From NCBI RefSeq assembly GCF_018139145.2, contig NC_059481.1, positions 17,906,368 to 17,970,367 of the forward strand: DNA of 64,000 nucleotides, read 5' to 3'. The stretch is from Gymnogyps californianus. Lineage: Eukaryota > Chordata > Aves > Accipitriformes > Cathartidae. Both the position numbers and the translations under genes were made by a program. The number at the start of each line of letters is the position of its first letter. Within the stretch, counting starts at the first letter, position 1. This document shows, piece after piece, positions 50,001 through 61,650 of the stretch. Below the pieces are notes generated by a model. That model saw only the letters and a list, made by a program, of their open reading frames with translations. It did not search any database and was not told the DNA's origin.

Positions 50001-53000
50001 AGTTTCTGTCTTGCCATGTGAAAAAGATGTTTAAGCTCTTGAACTTTTTAAAGATGTTTTTAATATCTAAACATTAACTTGTTTAAGCTCTTATGAACTT
50101 TCTGTGTTCCCTCTAGATACTTGATCTCTTCTTACCAGCAAATGGTCTAGGTTGGTTCCCCTTTCTTGATCCCACAGAACTGCTCTCTTTGGTCCTCTTC
50201 TCGTAAAACATAGGTGGAGACAGTCTGTAGCAGCAGCTGGCTGCCAGAAATGCCTTGATTGCCGTGCAATTCCAGCAAGGAGGAGATGTGGTGTTATTTG
50301 CCTGCCTGCTGTCAGCTCTTAACCTCTTGTGTTACTGCTGGACAACTCTCCTTCTTTCTGTTTATCGCCTCTATCCTCCTCCTCTCCCATCACCCAGCAA
50401 GTGGCTTTAAAAATTGTACATGAGGGCTAAAAGGAAAGTAAGAATGCTTTGGTCTTATCCTCCTGATGTAAGAGGTGTCATGTCACAACTTCCTTCACTA
50501 GCTGCTAGATCACAGTTTGCAACATGGAAACGCTGGCTGTGTTGAAAGAAAGTTTTAAAAGTTAACATGGGGGAATGCTTTTCCCTGGAACTGTGGGAGA
50601 TTTGGGGTTCTGGTTTCTACTAAACCGGACAAACAATGGAATCGCCTTCAGTTGCCTCCAGGATTTAATAAAAATAAGACACTTTGGTGCTAAGGCTGCG
50701 TTGCAATAGTCTGCATTGCAGGGAGTTAATATGCTTTATAAAGCAAACAGTACAAGAGCACACTCGTACTACAGTGTTGAAACTTCTGTAGTTTGTCCTC
50801 TAAATGGTCTTGGAGTGAGTTGAGAATTTGTACTTGCCTAAGCAGCAGCAGCACAGCTTTTGTGAAAGGATTACTGGCAAATTTCTCTTACCAAATTTGG
50901 AAAATGTTTAGGTACCTACAAATGTTCAGAGGAGTTAAGGAGCAAGTATCTTCCTACAGTGGTAAAAATCCTGTTTTTTGAAGAACCAAATCTCTTTTAA
51001 TCTGGCTGTCTGATCTTTCTCAGATACTAAATTATTTGCATCAATTTGAGATTCATAAAGAAAACGAACAACAAGATGCTTAAATGATACATAATGTTGG
51101 AACATCTTGCCATGTGATTTATAGAAATGCCATAAAAGTGCATGTATTATGCTAAGCATTAGAAAGCCCTTTAAAACACCCACACTCAACAGGTTGTTTT
51201 TCTCTTCCTGTTTTCTTTTGCTGTATCTTAGCTCTAGATATCGAGGATGGTAAATATACAGACATAAGAATCTGGTTTAGTAATTCTGTACCGTAACCTT
51301 TTATTCATATCCCTGTGCAAAGCAGAATATGCTTTTATTCCCAACTTATTGATGCCTGCATATCTCTTATCAGCAGGGCTGAAGCCGGATGTATAAAGCA
51401 CCTGGCTGTCATCTCCATCTCTGGCTGTTAGCTAGAAACATCACTCAGCTTTTAGTGCTCTTTCTCCCCTTTCACCCACCTAGTCCTTAGGTAAATCGTT
51501 TATATTAAAAAAACTTAACAGTAACCTGTTGGGTTTATCAAGGAGAGGGGGGGAAAAGCAAGCTTGAAATACTTTTATGTATATATATTCATTTTATATC
51601 AGCCTCAAACTGCTGAGACAAGGGTTAGGCACTTTTTTAAGGCTGCAGTATCACAAATCTCTAGACTGGCACTTGTAGTTTATAGGGGCTGAGTGGCTGT
51701 GGTGATCCTCCATAAACAACTCAGACATGTGGAAGATGAATTTTAATGAGTGCTCTCAAAGCTAAGTGCTACCTCTTGCTTCTACACCTCACATTCACCC
51801 ATTTTTCACTTTTGTTATAGCAGAGGCTGCTCTGTGCTTTTTTCCTAATTATCTACACTCAAGCTGGATTCTGTCAAACCCAGAGGAAAGGGAACATAGC
51901 TGTGTACACAGAGGTGGGGTTTTCACCTGGCCTCACTTAAGCAAGGGTTTAAGTTCTCAGTCAAAACACCTGGGCTTTTAAAGAGGGGAGATTAGCATCT
52001 TGTGCTCAGGGACTGTTTCATTTACTTTTGCCTGTGCAAAAGGCTTTTGTGTTTCATGTCCTGTCTGCAGAATGTTCAACCTTGTTCTAGGAAAGGCTCC
52101 AAAGTAAATTAGAGCAGCCTCGGGGGCTGTTTTAAATCATAGCAGCTGAGGCCTTACCCCAGTGCTTCGTGCTCCACCCTGTGCCTCTTCCACCAACACA
52201 CTCTAACCTCAGATCTTCACCTTTTCACAGAGAAAACTCTTTGCTTTGCGTCACTGATAGGTTTTCCCAGGCTGGGAAATCATTCTATCTGCTTTACAAT
52301 AAGCAAAGAGAGTGAGAAATGGAGCCCAGCAGCTTGGCTGGGAAATGGGCACTCACCAGTTACTGTAATTCCGCATTACTGTTTATATTCTAAAGCACAT
52401 AGACTGACGAAGTAGGAAAAAACAGCTAGAATAATTGCTCCTGGGTATTGCGCTTTCAGATGCGAACTTAACCATTCCTGAAGCTGCTGAGGACAATTTC
52501 CTTGAACTTCCAGCATTGTGCAATCGTCCATTTACCTTCTCTGGGGTTTCTACTTTCTTCAGCTCTGACAAATATCGGTCCCTGACGGAGGCAGGGCAGG
52601 GAAATTGATGGATCAGTGGAACGATCCAGTACCAACAAATCCATAGTTACAAAAATAGGCAGTTATTCTTATCATTTCCTTGTTCTGACACAATTTCCTG
52701 CCCTCCCGTTAGGCTGTTCTGAAGATCGCCTGGATGACAGATCTGCTTTGAAGACTGTCAAACCCCTCTGTAAAGTACCTCTCCTGTTAGAAATAGCTGT
52801 CGCGAAGAACAATGGCTGGGAGCAGGGTGAGAAGCTGTGCGATATTAACAGCCTTGGATCACACTTGGCGTGTATCCAACTAGTGCCTGCTGTGGGCACT
52901 GCTCGTTTTTAACATTTCTGATCATATCCTACTAAAGCATAGGAGCTGTGCTTTGCCTGATGAGTTTTATTATACCTCCTACAGATTTAGCGATCTCCAG

Positions 53001-54316
53001 CCTTCTTGGAACAGCTCGGAGCAGGAGAGGGACGTGGGGACCACAGAGATGCGCCTATACGAGCTAGTTAGGACATGACTGCAGCAGACAAGGGAGGAAG
53101 GTGAAGTAGTTTAATTAATAGGGTTCTGCTAGTGCAGTTTATTTTGACAGAAAAGGATTAATGAGATCTCACAGCTGCAGCTCTGCTGACAGATCTGTGT
53201 GTGATAATGTCTGGCATGGGGTGGTAGTGAGCAGATGGAATTGGTAACCTCTTTGGCAAGTACAGCTGTCCCTGGCATAGGAAGTGTGATAGCCTTTAAT
53301 ACTCCCATCAAGACCCTTAGGGATCTATGTATTAATGGCTCTAAGGGTGTATGTGACAGTTGGCCTGGCTTTGCAGGCTGGTCACCTTTAGCTTGTCCTC
53401 ATCAAACCTTGTTAGGCTTAGTTATGGTAGTTCTCAGCTCACCTTTGGCCACTTCTGGGTCTTAATTTCAATTGCTTTATTTAAAAGACTAAAAGAGTCC
53501 ATAGGTCAGTGTTTTTTTAGAACAGAGACTTTCTATTTGCTTATGGGATAACACTTGGAGAGCATCACTAAGTGAGGCTCTAAGTAGACTTATGGCCATG
53601 TCTACATGTAAACGCTTGTTCTGGTCCAGGACCCTTAATATTGTATAATTCATTCAACATCTAGAAGTATGTGCAAGACTAATATCCCTCAGAGCCAACA
53701 GTTCTAGTTAGTCTGATTAAACAATGTACTGGAAATATGTATTATTAACATGAATGGAGTCTGCTGGGCTCCCAGTTTTAGACTTTGGATTTAGGCTTAA
53801 TTTTGTGGTATAATGGATTGGATTTTTGTGCTATAATGAAGTGATAAGTGCTGTAATAGAAAAAACATTAACAGCAGAAATGAAAGCAAGTAGCTATTTT
53901 TCCTTATTCAAGTCAGCTATGAGGAATGTAAAGCTCGCTTCTTAGCTATCAATTTATTAATAAACACAGTTGAAAACTCTCCTGTGTTAAAGCTTCCTCT
54001 GTGTGTAACTTTTCAGCCATCCCAGATTGCAATTTATGAGCAAATACCAGTTCCAACAGACATGGTGCAAGGTAGGAAAATACTCTTTTGAATATGCACT
54101 TTTCTGAAAATAGACATAAAGAAAAACCACCTTACTTGGTAGAGTCTGGAACAGAGTACAACTCTTAAATTCATGTCCCTGTCCTCTAGATCCAGGATTT
54201 GTCTAGAGCACGCTGTATTACTCTTAGTTTGTGTTTGCATGCTCTTCCCACGAGGATCACTTTGTGAGAAAGCAGGGATAATGTACATCAATAATCTGCT
54301 TTTAATAACTCTGTAT
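44080..54316. other. Noncoding stretch with exon-like blocks
   Basis: No known protein is recognised. Several short blocks have a pyrimidine-rich acceptor and a consensus donor: 44,795-44,858; 46,043-46,129; 48,872-48,982; and 49,096-49,143. They are described as findings because splice-like signals also arise by chance. Other items are an A-run at 47,617-47,630 and a GGTGGTGGTGG string near 47,722. Confidence 0.45.
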
Positions 54317-54321
54317 GTGAA
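54317..54321. repeat. Left target-site duplication of LTR C (GTGAA)
   Basis: GTGAA precedes the LTR; ATGAA follows it at 54,889-54,893. The match is four of five, consistent with one later mutation. Confidence 0.75.
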
Positions 54322-54584
54322 TGTCCTGGTTTCAGTTGGGACAGAGTTAATTTTCTTCCTAGTAGCTGGTACAGTGCTGCATTTTGGATTTAGTGTGAGA
54401 ATAATGTTGACAACACACTGATGTTTTAGTTGTTGCTAAGTAGTGCTCATCTTAGTTAAGGATTTTTCAGTTTCCCATGCTCTGCCAGCAAGCAGGTGTG
54501 CAAGAAGCTGGCGGGGAGCACGGCCAGGGCAGCTGACCCGAACTAGCCAAAGGGGTATTCCATACCATGGAACGTCATGCCCAG

Positions 54585-54592
54585 TATATAAA
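54585..54592 (+). promoter_or_regulatory. TATA box of LTR C
   Basis: TATATAAA follows CGTCATGCCCAG and aligns with the same position in LTRs A and B. The ATTAAA signal lies about 185 bp downstream, as expected for a U3-R arrangement. Confidence 0.75.
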
Positions 54593-54775
54593 CAGGGGGG
54601 AGTTGGCCGGGAGGGGCGGATTGTTGCTTGGGCATCGGTGAACGGGTGGTGAGCAATTGCATTGTGCATCACTTGTCTTGGGTTTTATTTCCCTCTTTTT
54701 TGTTATATTCCTTTTCATTACTGTTATTATATTTTTATTCTTGTTAGTTAGTATTATACTTTATTTTACTTAGTT

Positions 54776-54781
54776 ATTAAA
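54776..54781 (+). terminator. Poly(A) signal of LTR C (ATTAAA)
   Basis: ATTAAA is followed by CTGTTCTTGTCTCAACCCA, which LTR A also carries on its minus strand at 38,130-38,135 and beyond. It is the likely polyadenylation signal of the family and is absent from LTR B. Confidence 0.6.
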
Positions 54782-54888
54782 CTGTTCTTGTCTCAACCCA
54801 TGAATTTTACTTTTTTTTCCCTTGATCCTCCTCCCCATCCCACAGTGCTGCATGGTGCTTAGTTGCTGGCTGGGGTCAAACCATGATA

Positions 54889-54893
54889 ATGAA
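54889..54893. repeat. Right target-site duplication of LTR C (ATGAA)
   Basis: Differs from the left copy GTGAA at one position. Confidence 0.75.
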
Positions 54894-55769
54894 GGAATGG
54901 GGAGGCGATATTCAGGGGAAATATTACAAAAATATTGAAAAACTATATTTTTCACTTTTCCAACCCTGTGTTTCTTCATAACTTATTTGCATTGCTTATA
55001 GTCTCTATAGCTTGTGTTTTCTCTTGCTGGAGTTCATCTTTAAAAGAACAGAAAGGGAAGAATATGAAGAAAAGCATGGCTCCAAAGAGCAAAGGTCTTC
55101 CGACTTCAGTAGATGTGGTCAAATCATGACGCTGGTGATGTTTCTCAGTGCCATAGGTTACAGAAGTCAATTTGAAGATTTAAAGAGAAGTTAGCTAGGC
55201 AAGAGATTGCTGTAGGGTAAAAAAAAAAAAAAATCTTAAGATGTCACTGACCAGAGCCCTTGGTATTCTCTATCTGTCACAATACAATTAATACTGTCAG
55301 TGGTATGTTTTAAGCTGTGTTACCTTTTGGCTTAATGTTTAAAGCTGACAAAGAGGAATAAGGAATATGTGCAAAGCAGTTTAGCTAGTATTGTTTCTAG
55401 CAAAAGTGGGTTAAATATGGGAGATGGAAACTTCTGGCTCTGGGCTCCTCCTGTGTTTGGAGCTCAGCAGGAGCTGGGGCCTCCTTTCTTTTCCCATGGC
55501 AGGATCTCACTGTTGCCTGAAGCACCTACTGAGCAGCAAAAAGGAACAGGGAAGCAGCGAGGGTGCCAGCCTCACCTGTTTCAAGGACCAAATGCCTCAC
55601 TGCAGCTCTGGTGAGAGCACAGGGCTGGAAGCTGAAAACTCCAGGGACCCAGTTTTCCCTGTTCAAGAAGTACAAGCAGAAAACCGAAACCAAAATAAGT
55701 CACTCATCTTTTCCTTCCCTACCGAACATTTTAGCGTTACTGGAAGGATCAAAATTTCATATTCTATTC
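54894..55769. other. Noncoding stretch, no recognisable gene
   Basis: No features beyond an A-run at about 55,219-55,232. Open frames of 60-120 codons near 55,010-55,795 lack family signatures. Confidence 0.5.
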
Positions 55770-55900
55770 CTGACTGTCACTGGCCTCCTGTCTAACCTTG
55801 GGCCAACCATAAAACAAATACTTAGCTCATATTAGTCATTTTTATGACAATACTTCTGAGATGTATGAGGATGAATTGATTAGTGCTGGTAAATTCCTTG
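55770..55900 (+). mobile_element. Possible MIR-like ancient SINE remnant
   Basis: TGTCACTGGCCTCCTGTCTAA followed by CCTTGGGCCAA resembles the MIR stretch CACTTACTAGCTGTGTGACC-TTGGGCAAGT. About 75 bp further on, ATGTATGAGGATGAATTGAT resembles the MIR tail TTGTGAGGATTAAATGAG. Order and spacing are roughly right, but the middle has diverged badly, so this is weaker than the two remnants at 34-35.6 kb. Confidence 0.4.
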
Positions 55901-58900
55901 GAGATTCTGGGATACAATTCCTTATTCAGCTCCCTGAGTACCTTTTTGTTCTAGAAGTTGTCAGCTGCTCTCAGGTGCACTTGGATCCACAGCACAGCTC
56001 TGCACTACTTCTGGGGTGAATCAAAAGCTGAATTTTCAAATGTTCTTGAAGTTCATTGTTTGCACAAGAAACAGTCCTCCGCATGGCTGCTCAATGAATT
56101 GTCAGGAAAATGACTACGTAGATACTAAATTATAAGATCTGTCACAAAATGCAGCCTGCTTAAATAGTTTTTAAAAGCTATTAATAAATCCTGAATGGCG
56201 GAAACAATTGTCTCACATCTTTATTCTTTCTCACCAGGTACAGCTGATCAAAACGTAGTCAGCACTGAATGACTTGAAATGGTTGAGTTGCACACAAACG
56301 TAGGCATGTGATTGAAAAAGAGAGAAAAGGAAACTTGAGGTTGTGATGATTTCATTTCTTTGAAGTTTAAGCTCAGGTTTCACCATGCGGAATTTCCGCT
56401 GTTCAGACAAAAAATGGTCAGTGACATTTTAGAGCAGAGTCTCCAGCTCTAAACAATATATAACACATTTAGACTACAAGGTGAATCATAATGATGTTAA
56501 GTGGGATAAAAATGTGGGTTTTTTCAGGGTAACCTGCTGGAGTTGAAAGTGAGTAGTCAAACTGTCATCATTGTCTTAATCTCAGACTACCGACATGCTT
56601 AAGTCTCCTAAGGTCTTCACAACATTTATTTGTGTAGTTGCACAGAATGACTTAAACCTTGCAGCTAGCTTGGCTTGCATTCTGGGAACGGCTTAATGCT
56701 CACCGACCTGGAGCGCAAGCACACCCTTGGTCCTGCTCCAAATTCTGCCTGTACACCAGGTGCTCAGCTGCAAGGAAAATGAGCTGCATCTTAGACTTGT
56801 AATTCTCTGTGTTGGGGTCATCAGGATTTCTGGGACTCAATTGTCCAACTTTGGAATAAAAGAAATAAAACACAACACTTAACTCTTGCATGAGATTTTA
56901 CCTTGGGTTTTTGAAAAGCCTTTATCAGTTGCATACCTGGGGGCTTGTGCCCTAGGCTAACAAATGTCAAAAGCAATCTATTAAGCCAACTTTTAAGTTG
57001 GTGGTGAATATGTGGGTGCAAACAGAATTGCTCAGAATCATGATAAGGGGATCTTCAAAGCTTCTGGTGGTGTTTCCAGTGAACACCTACCTGTAGGTGA
57101 GATAGACGTGAGGAGGAATCACTCAAATGCTTTTTATTCGATTGAGCTCCAAAGACTTGCATTACTAGATACCATTTCTCCTGACCTCGTAGGTAGTGTG
57201 TTTTAACATACGTGGAAGGACTGTTTTCTTCTGGGATTTGATCTCCTTGTGCCTCTGTACCCCCAGGTCTCTTCCTCATAACCCTGAAGATGTGCTGCTG
57301 GAAATGGGCTCTGCAGAGGGGTGGGCTGGATACTGATGCTACACTTGTTGCATCTCTGCAGGGTTGCAGCTGAACCTGTGATTAGGAATGCAGCTAAAAG
57401 TAATATCTTAAGCAGCCTCACACTGAGCCACATTGGTCAGGTTTTGATAAAGGCTGATGAGGTCATTTTTTCTTTCAGCAGTCAGACTACAGGGGAAAAA
57501 AATCAGAGCAAAGGAGAAAAGTTGCTTTTTTTTTTTCTTTGCTGAGAAGAGAGCTTTTCTTTCCCTTGTGAGAAAATAAGACGTTCACACAAAAGATGAG
57601 TAGGACTTGATAATGCTAACTGTGGTTCTCAATTATATATTTTTCTCTTTTCCCTCAAAGGAATTGATAATGTTGTCCTTAATAAAATCTAGAAAAACGT
57701 TTCTGTGCATGAAGGGAAGGTGTACAGTGGCTCCGCGTGAGTATCCCTGGAAAGGTAATAAGGAATCTTGTTTAGATATACAGACTTAAATATCTCCTGT
57801 TGAAATGTTTTTTGTTTGCTGTGTTTTTAGCTGTGCGTTTGTTTTTTGATGGTGTGTTTTACAGTGGAATTTAATTAGTGTTTATCTCTAAGTCCTATAC
57901 TTAATGAGTTAATGTTATAACATTGATATTTTGCTGGCTTCACTAGGGTTTTGGTGATATTTCCAAAGTTTTAGGTCCCCTGCTTTCTTCCCCTCAGCCT
58001 GCCAGTGATGTAAAATTATTCCCCAGAGGATCTGCCCAGTATCGTCTTCCCTTTCCTTTCTTGGTCAGGAGTGAAGTAGCAAAGAGCTTTGACATTCAGC
58101 GTGCTGTGCCCTCAGATGGCATCCCACCACTGTCCTCGCAGCGGCTCTCACCAAATTTGGGCCGATTTCTCCCATCCACTTCCCTTTCGTTCATGCGGTG
58201 AGGATTTTCTTTGCAACTTCATTTTAGAAAGTGTAAGGCATGCTCTCACTTCTAAAAAAAGCCAGCATACAGCAGGGAATGTTTAGTTAGCTGAGAAATA
58301 TTTCTAATGAGCCATCAAATTGGAGGTCTAACCATAGCACATGATCTCTCCATTTTATAGGGATTTTTTTCAGATGTACTATACTCATATAGCGTAGTAA
58401 ACTGTCTACAGGAAGCATTAAAGGCTTTTTTTTTTTGGCATAAGTAAAATAAGCACTAACATTTGTTAAAAATATGAAGAATTAACATGGATACTAGTAA
58501 ACAGGTGTGTTTTTTCAAGTATAAGATAAAGACGGGACAAGTTCTCGATAGTTCTGGTTTCTTGTCTATTTGCTATAATTGGGTATTCTAGAAAAAAGTT
58601 TTAGCTTACTGTGAATATATCAAATAGAGGAAAGAGGACCACGAATAGATCAAACAAGGAAAGCATCTACAGGGCTGAATAGTAATGAGTCACCACATCC
58701 ACCGGCCTTCACAGGAACTAGAAACCAGATGTGACTTCTCACTCTGAATATCTCTTTGCAGTGGCATGTCTTCAGTGGACAAGCAAAACCAATACTGCTA
58801 GAGAACAAGTTTTTTTTCAGCTCTGTCAGCATCTCCTTAATAATACTTTTATTATTTATTAAATTCTACTATTTTCCCAACACGGCACCCAGTGAACAGG

Positions 58901-60577
58901 TACTGGTTTCCCACCTGTTGCATACGCACTGTTGAAGGACAAATATAAGCAGTGACGTGGTCCTGATGGGATAAAACACACAGGCCATGCAGCGTCCTGG
59001 TAACTGGCATGTTCTAAGGCAGCTGCAGCAGTTATCCCCAAAGACACCTTAATATTTACTTGGAACTTAACACAGTTACATGGTGTCCAAGAGAAGAAAA
59101 TTTCTCAAGCTAATCTTTTTAAGAGTCCATATTTGGGTAGTCTTGTAATAGTTAATTGATTTATCTTTTTATTGCCACTAACTCATGCCAAGCTCTTCTC
59201 ATTTTGGTGAATGCTGGGTACAATAATTTAATTTTTGTATCTCTGTCTTCTTCCTTTTGCATCCAAGGAGCACTATTACATTTTATTTTGGCAGAGACAC
59301 ACACAAGCTACTTTTTTTTGCTACTCTAAAAATCAGCAGCCTTTTCGATTAGATTGCCCTTGGGCGTGTTTACAGTATTTTCTCTTGGCTGTAGTCTTTG
59401 ACAAAACATGCACAAACTATTTTTATGGTACGCATTTTGTGGGATGACAGAACTAACAGAAGAGTATTTTAAAGACTATGTTGTTCTTGTTCCAAACTCC
59501 CCTAATTATCTGAATCTGATACCTTTCTTGGTTTAGATGAAAGGATGACAAAAATATTAGTTGCACAAGTTTTCTTTCTTCTCTGTTTTCAGTTTAGGTG
59601 GTTGATTAGTTTTCCATTCTCAGCCAGCTTCCCCTTAAATTTTTGATTGCACAAGCTGAGTAAAACTGGCCTGCTCAGCATTTAGCAAAACTTTGGAAAC
59701 TTATTTGCACTCTAGGAGTAGCTGCATACTTCTTGATACAATATAGACCACAGTAACTGATGCTCTCGTTGAGGCTGTGCTGGAACATTAGGATTTGGCC
59801 AAACAAACGTGACCTTTAAGTCAGGAGGCAACATAAAGCTTTGCCAATTTTTTTGCCCTGATCCTGTAAAATTGCTCATGTGTCCAAACAATAATCTTAC
59901 TGATGTGTAGCTCCTGATCTTGTGGATCCATGTGGGACTGTGCATATGTGTGAATTCCTCCTCTCTGGATTTGGTTGAAAGAATTGGAGTAATGGCTTTT
60001 ATGACGTTTTCACCATGTTTTTATTCAGCGGTTAGTGAATGATTCCTTGGACTATGACAAACCCTTACCGCATGTGCATGACAATTTCTGTTTTGCAATG
60101 GTATAACGTGATTGCATCATCAAGTTTCAGTAGATGATAGGAGGTGAGTGTCACTACGTCAGCTATGCTCTTAGATAACGTGCAATTTCTGTTGATCAGA
60201 ATGATAGGCATGGAATGCAAATAAATTCCATCACTAAGCTTCTCCCCCCCATTACTCTGTGCCTCATATAGTGATACCACATTCAACGGAGGTTAAACAT
60301 CACGGGCGGGAGTGGTGATGTGTGACGTGCATGAGATCTCCGGAAAGGTGTGTGGTAGAGTGTGAGACCCAGGGCGCTCCAGAAACAAGCTGCTGTTGAA
60401 GGGGCAGCTGCGGTAGCATTTGCCTTTCCATGCTGTGGCAAACTCGTGAAGAAACATGTGTGGGACCTTGTTTCAGCTGCAGACATGCCAGGTAAGCAAG
60501 TCATCTTACCCAATCCTGCCTCAGTTTCCTTGCCTGAAACGCACAGCTGTGGTACTTGGCTCCCTTGTCAGGCACCT
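55901..60577. other. Noncoding stretch upstream of the CpG island
   Basis: No exon or named repeat is recognised. Close to the island, CpG and GC content rise from about 60,300. A consensus donor (CCAG|GTAAGC at 60,491/60,492) lies about 200 bp before the island and could belong to an alternative upstream first exon. That is not otherwise supported. Confidence 0.5.
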
Positions 60578-60625
60578 GGAGATGCAGCCAAGAAAAAAAA
60601 TGTTAGGAGATGCAGCCAAGAAAAA
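60578..60625. repeat. 20-bp direct repeat, offset 28 bp
   Basis: GGAGATGCAGCCAAGAAAAA occurs at 60,578-60,597 and again at 60,606-60,625. It is a recent-looking local duplication at the upstream edge of the CpG island. Confidence 0.85.
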
Positions 60626-61019
60626 GCGTTACGTGGCAGTGCTGCTGTTGATTTTTATTTCCCTTTGCCTGTAGTCGTTCACGTAGTTTCCTTTCCAGCT
60701 CCACCCTCACCCCGGGCTCTCCAGGGGAGTGCTGCCGGCCCCCCTGCCCACTGCCCCCCCCTTCCCCTCTGCCCCCGGGCCTTTGGGCCAAAACCCTCGG
60801 GGTTTTGGATTTGGTGGGGGGATGCCCTGGGGGGAAATTGTCGGAGAGGGGAAGGGTGAAGGTCTGGGAAGGGGATGCTTCTAGGGCTGGAGATGCTCCG
60901 AGGGAAACGGTCCGGGGAGAAGGGGGTGCTCCAAGGTGGGGTGCCCTCGGGGCGGGGGGAACGGTCTGAAGGGGATGCTGCGAAGGGGGAACGCTCTCGG
61001 GGGTGGGTTGCGGTGAGCC

Positions 61020-61207
61020 CAGGAGGTTCCGGGCGGAGGCGGGCGGGCAGCGCGCAGGGAGGCGCCGGCGGCGGCACCGCCCCGGGAGGCGCGGGCGGGG
61101 GCGGCGGTGACAGCGACACGTGCCCGCCCCGCGCCCGCTGAGGGAGTCCGGCAGCGGCGCGGAGGTGGGCGGCCGCGGGATCTCCGCCGGCGCTGCCCGG
61201 CGGACAG
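61020..61207 (+). other. Probable untranslated first exon (start approximate)
   Basis: A consensus donor, GGACAG|GTAACC, ends the exon at 61,207 inside the CpG island, about 90 bp after the E-box and GC-box cluster. The start is a guess because CpG-island promoters initiate over a range. I see no ATG with a long open frame continuing to the donor, so the exon is most simply 5' untranslated, with translation beginning in a later exon to the right of the window. The gene cannot be identified from this sequence. Confidence 0.45.
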
Positions 61208-61297
61208 GTAACCCCGCTGCGCCGGGTGCCCGCCCGCCCTCTGCCGCGGTGCCCCCCCGGTTTCGGTTCCCCGGGGTGGGATCCCCTCTGCGGTCTT

Positions 61298-61310
61298 GGG
61301 GGGGGGGGGG
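61298..61310. repeat. Poly(G) run (G13)
   Basis: Thirteen consecutive G at the 3' edge of the CpG island. Prone to sequencing error and quadruplex formation. Confidence 0.85.
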
Positions 61311-61446
61311 CTGCAGCTGTGCTCGCCGTTTCGTATTGCTGTCTGCTTTGGGACTTAGCGCGTCCTGTCGCGTTGCTTTAAATACAGGGTGGATTCACTT
61401 GTAAAAGAAAAATCTCAGCTGATGGCGGGAGTTGGGGGTTTTATGT

Positions 61447-61466
61447 GGGGTTTTTTTTTTTTTTTT
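61447..61466. repeat. G4-T16 homopolymer pair
   Basis: GGGG followed by sixteen T, just downstream of the CpG island. Confidence 0.85.
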
Positions 61467-61636
61467 CGGGAGACTTGGTGGATTTTGCCTGTTTTGTGCC
61501 AGCCAAATCGCTATCGTTGTTCTTACTTCCCCAGGTATCCGAGAGAACTAACTTTGTAGTGGGAGGCAGAGGTGACTCTGCGCTTTGCTGTGTATTGCTT
61601 TAGTGATGCTGCACGAGATACTTGGCCCTTGTGTGA

Positions 61637-61650
61637 ATATATATATATAT
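61637..61650. repeat. (AT)7 microsatellite
   Basis: Seven AT units followed by TTTT in the putative first intron. Confidence 0.85.

Larger units (their letters stand above)
54322..54888 (+). mobile_element. Solo LTR C of an avian ERVL-type endogenous retrovirus
   Basis: It begins TGTCCTGGTTTCAGTTGGGA and ends GGTCAAACCATGATA over 567 bp; the terminal CA of the family is mutated to TA. It contains a TATATAAA box (54,585-54,592), an ATTAAA poly(A) signal (54,776-54,781) and a T-rich segment that LTR B lacks. The 5' half is nearly collinear with LTR B, and the whole is collinear with the reverse complement of LTR A. A near-perfect 5-bp target duplication flanks it, and no internal retroviral genes remain, so it is a solo LTR. 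The eroded end and target duplication suggest it may be older than B. Confidence 0.88.
60690..61400 (+). promoter_or_regulatory. CpG island promoter
   Basis: CpG density rises abruptly, peaking at 61,020-61,280 where GCG, CCGG and CGGCGG motifs are packed. Sp1-type GC boxes (GGGCGG, GGCGGG, CCCGCCC) cluster at about 61,030-61,130. A CACGTG E-box lies at 61,117-61,122 and G-runs capable of quadruplex formation at 60,930-61,100. No TATA box stands out, as usual for CpG-island promoters with dispersed start sites. The plus-strand direction is inferred from the splice donor at 61,208. GC-rich open frames on both strands here (for example 146 codons on the minus strand) are composition effects. 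Confidence 0.85.

Noticed and set aside
60362..60859. 165-codon plus-strand ORF overlapping the CpG island
   Set aside because: It opens with GTG, not ATG, which is not expected for a vertebrate gene. It spans a composition change and is explained by GC-rich, stop-poor sequence.
60679..61119. 146-codon Pro/Arg-rich minus-strand ORF
   Set aside because: A GC-rich shadow inside the CpG island, with typical low-complexity Pro/Ser/Arg composition and no family signature.
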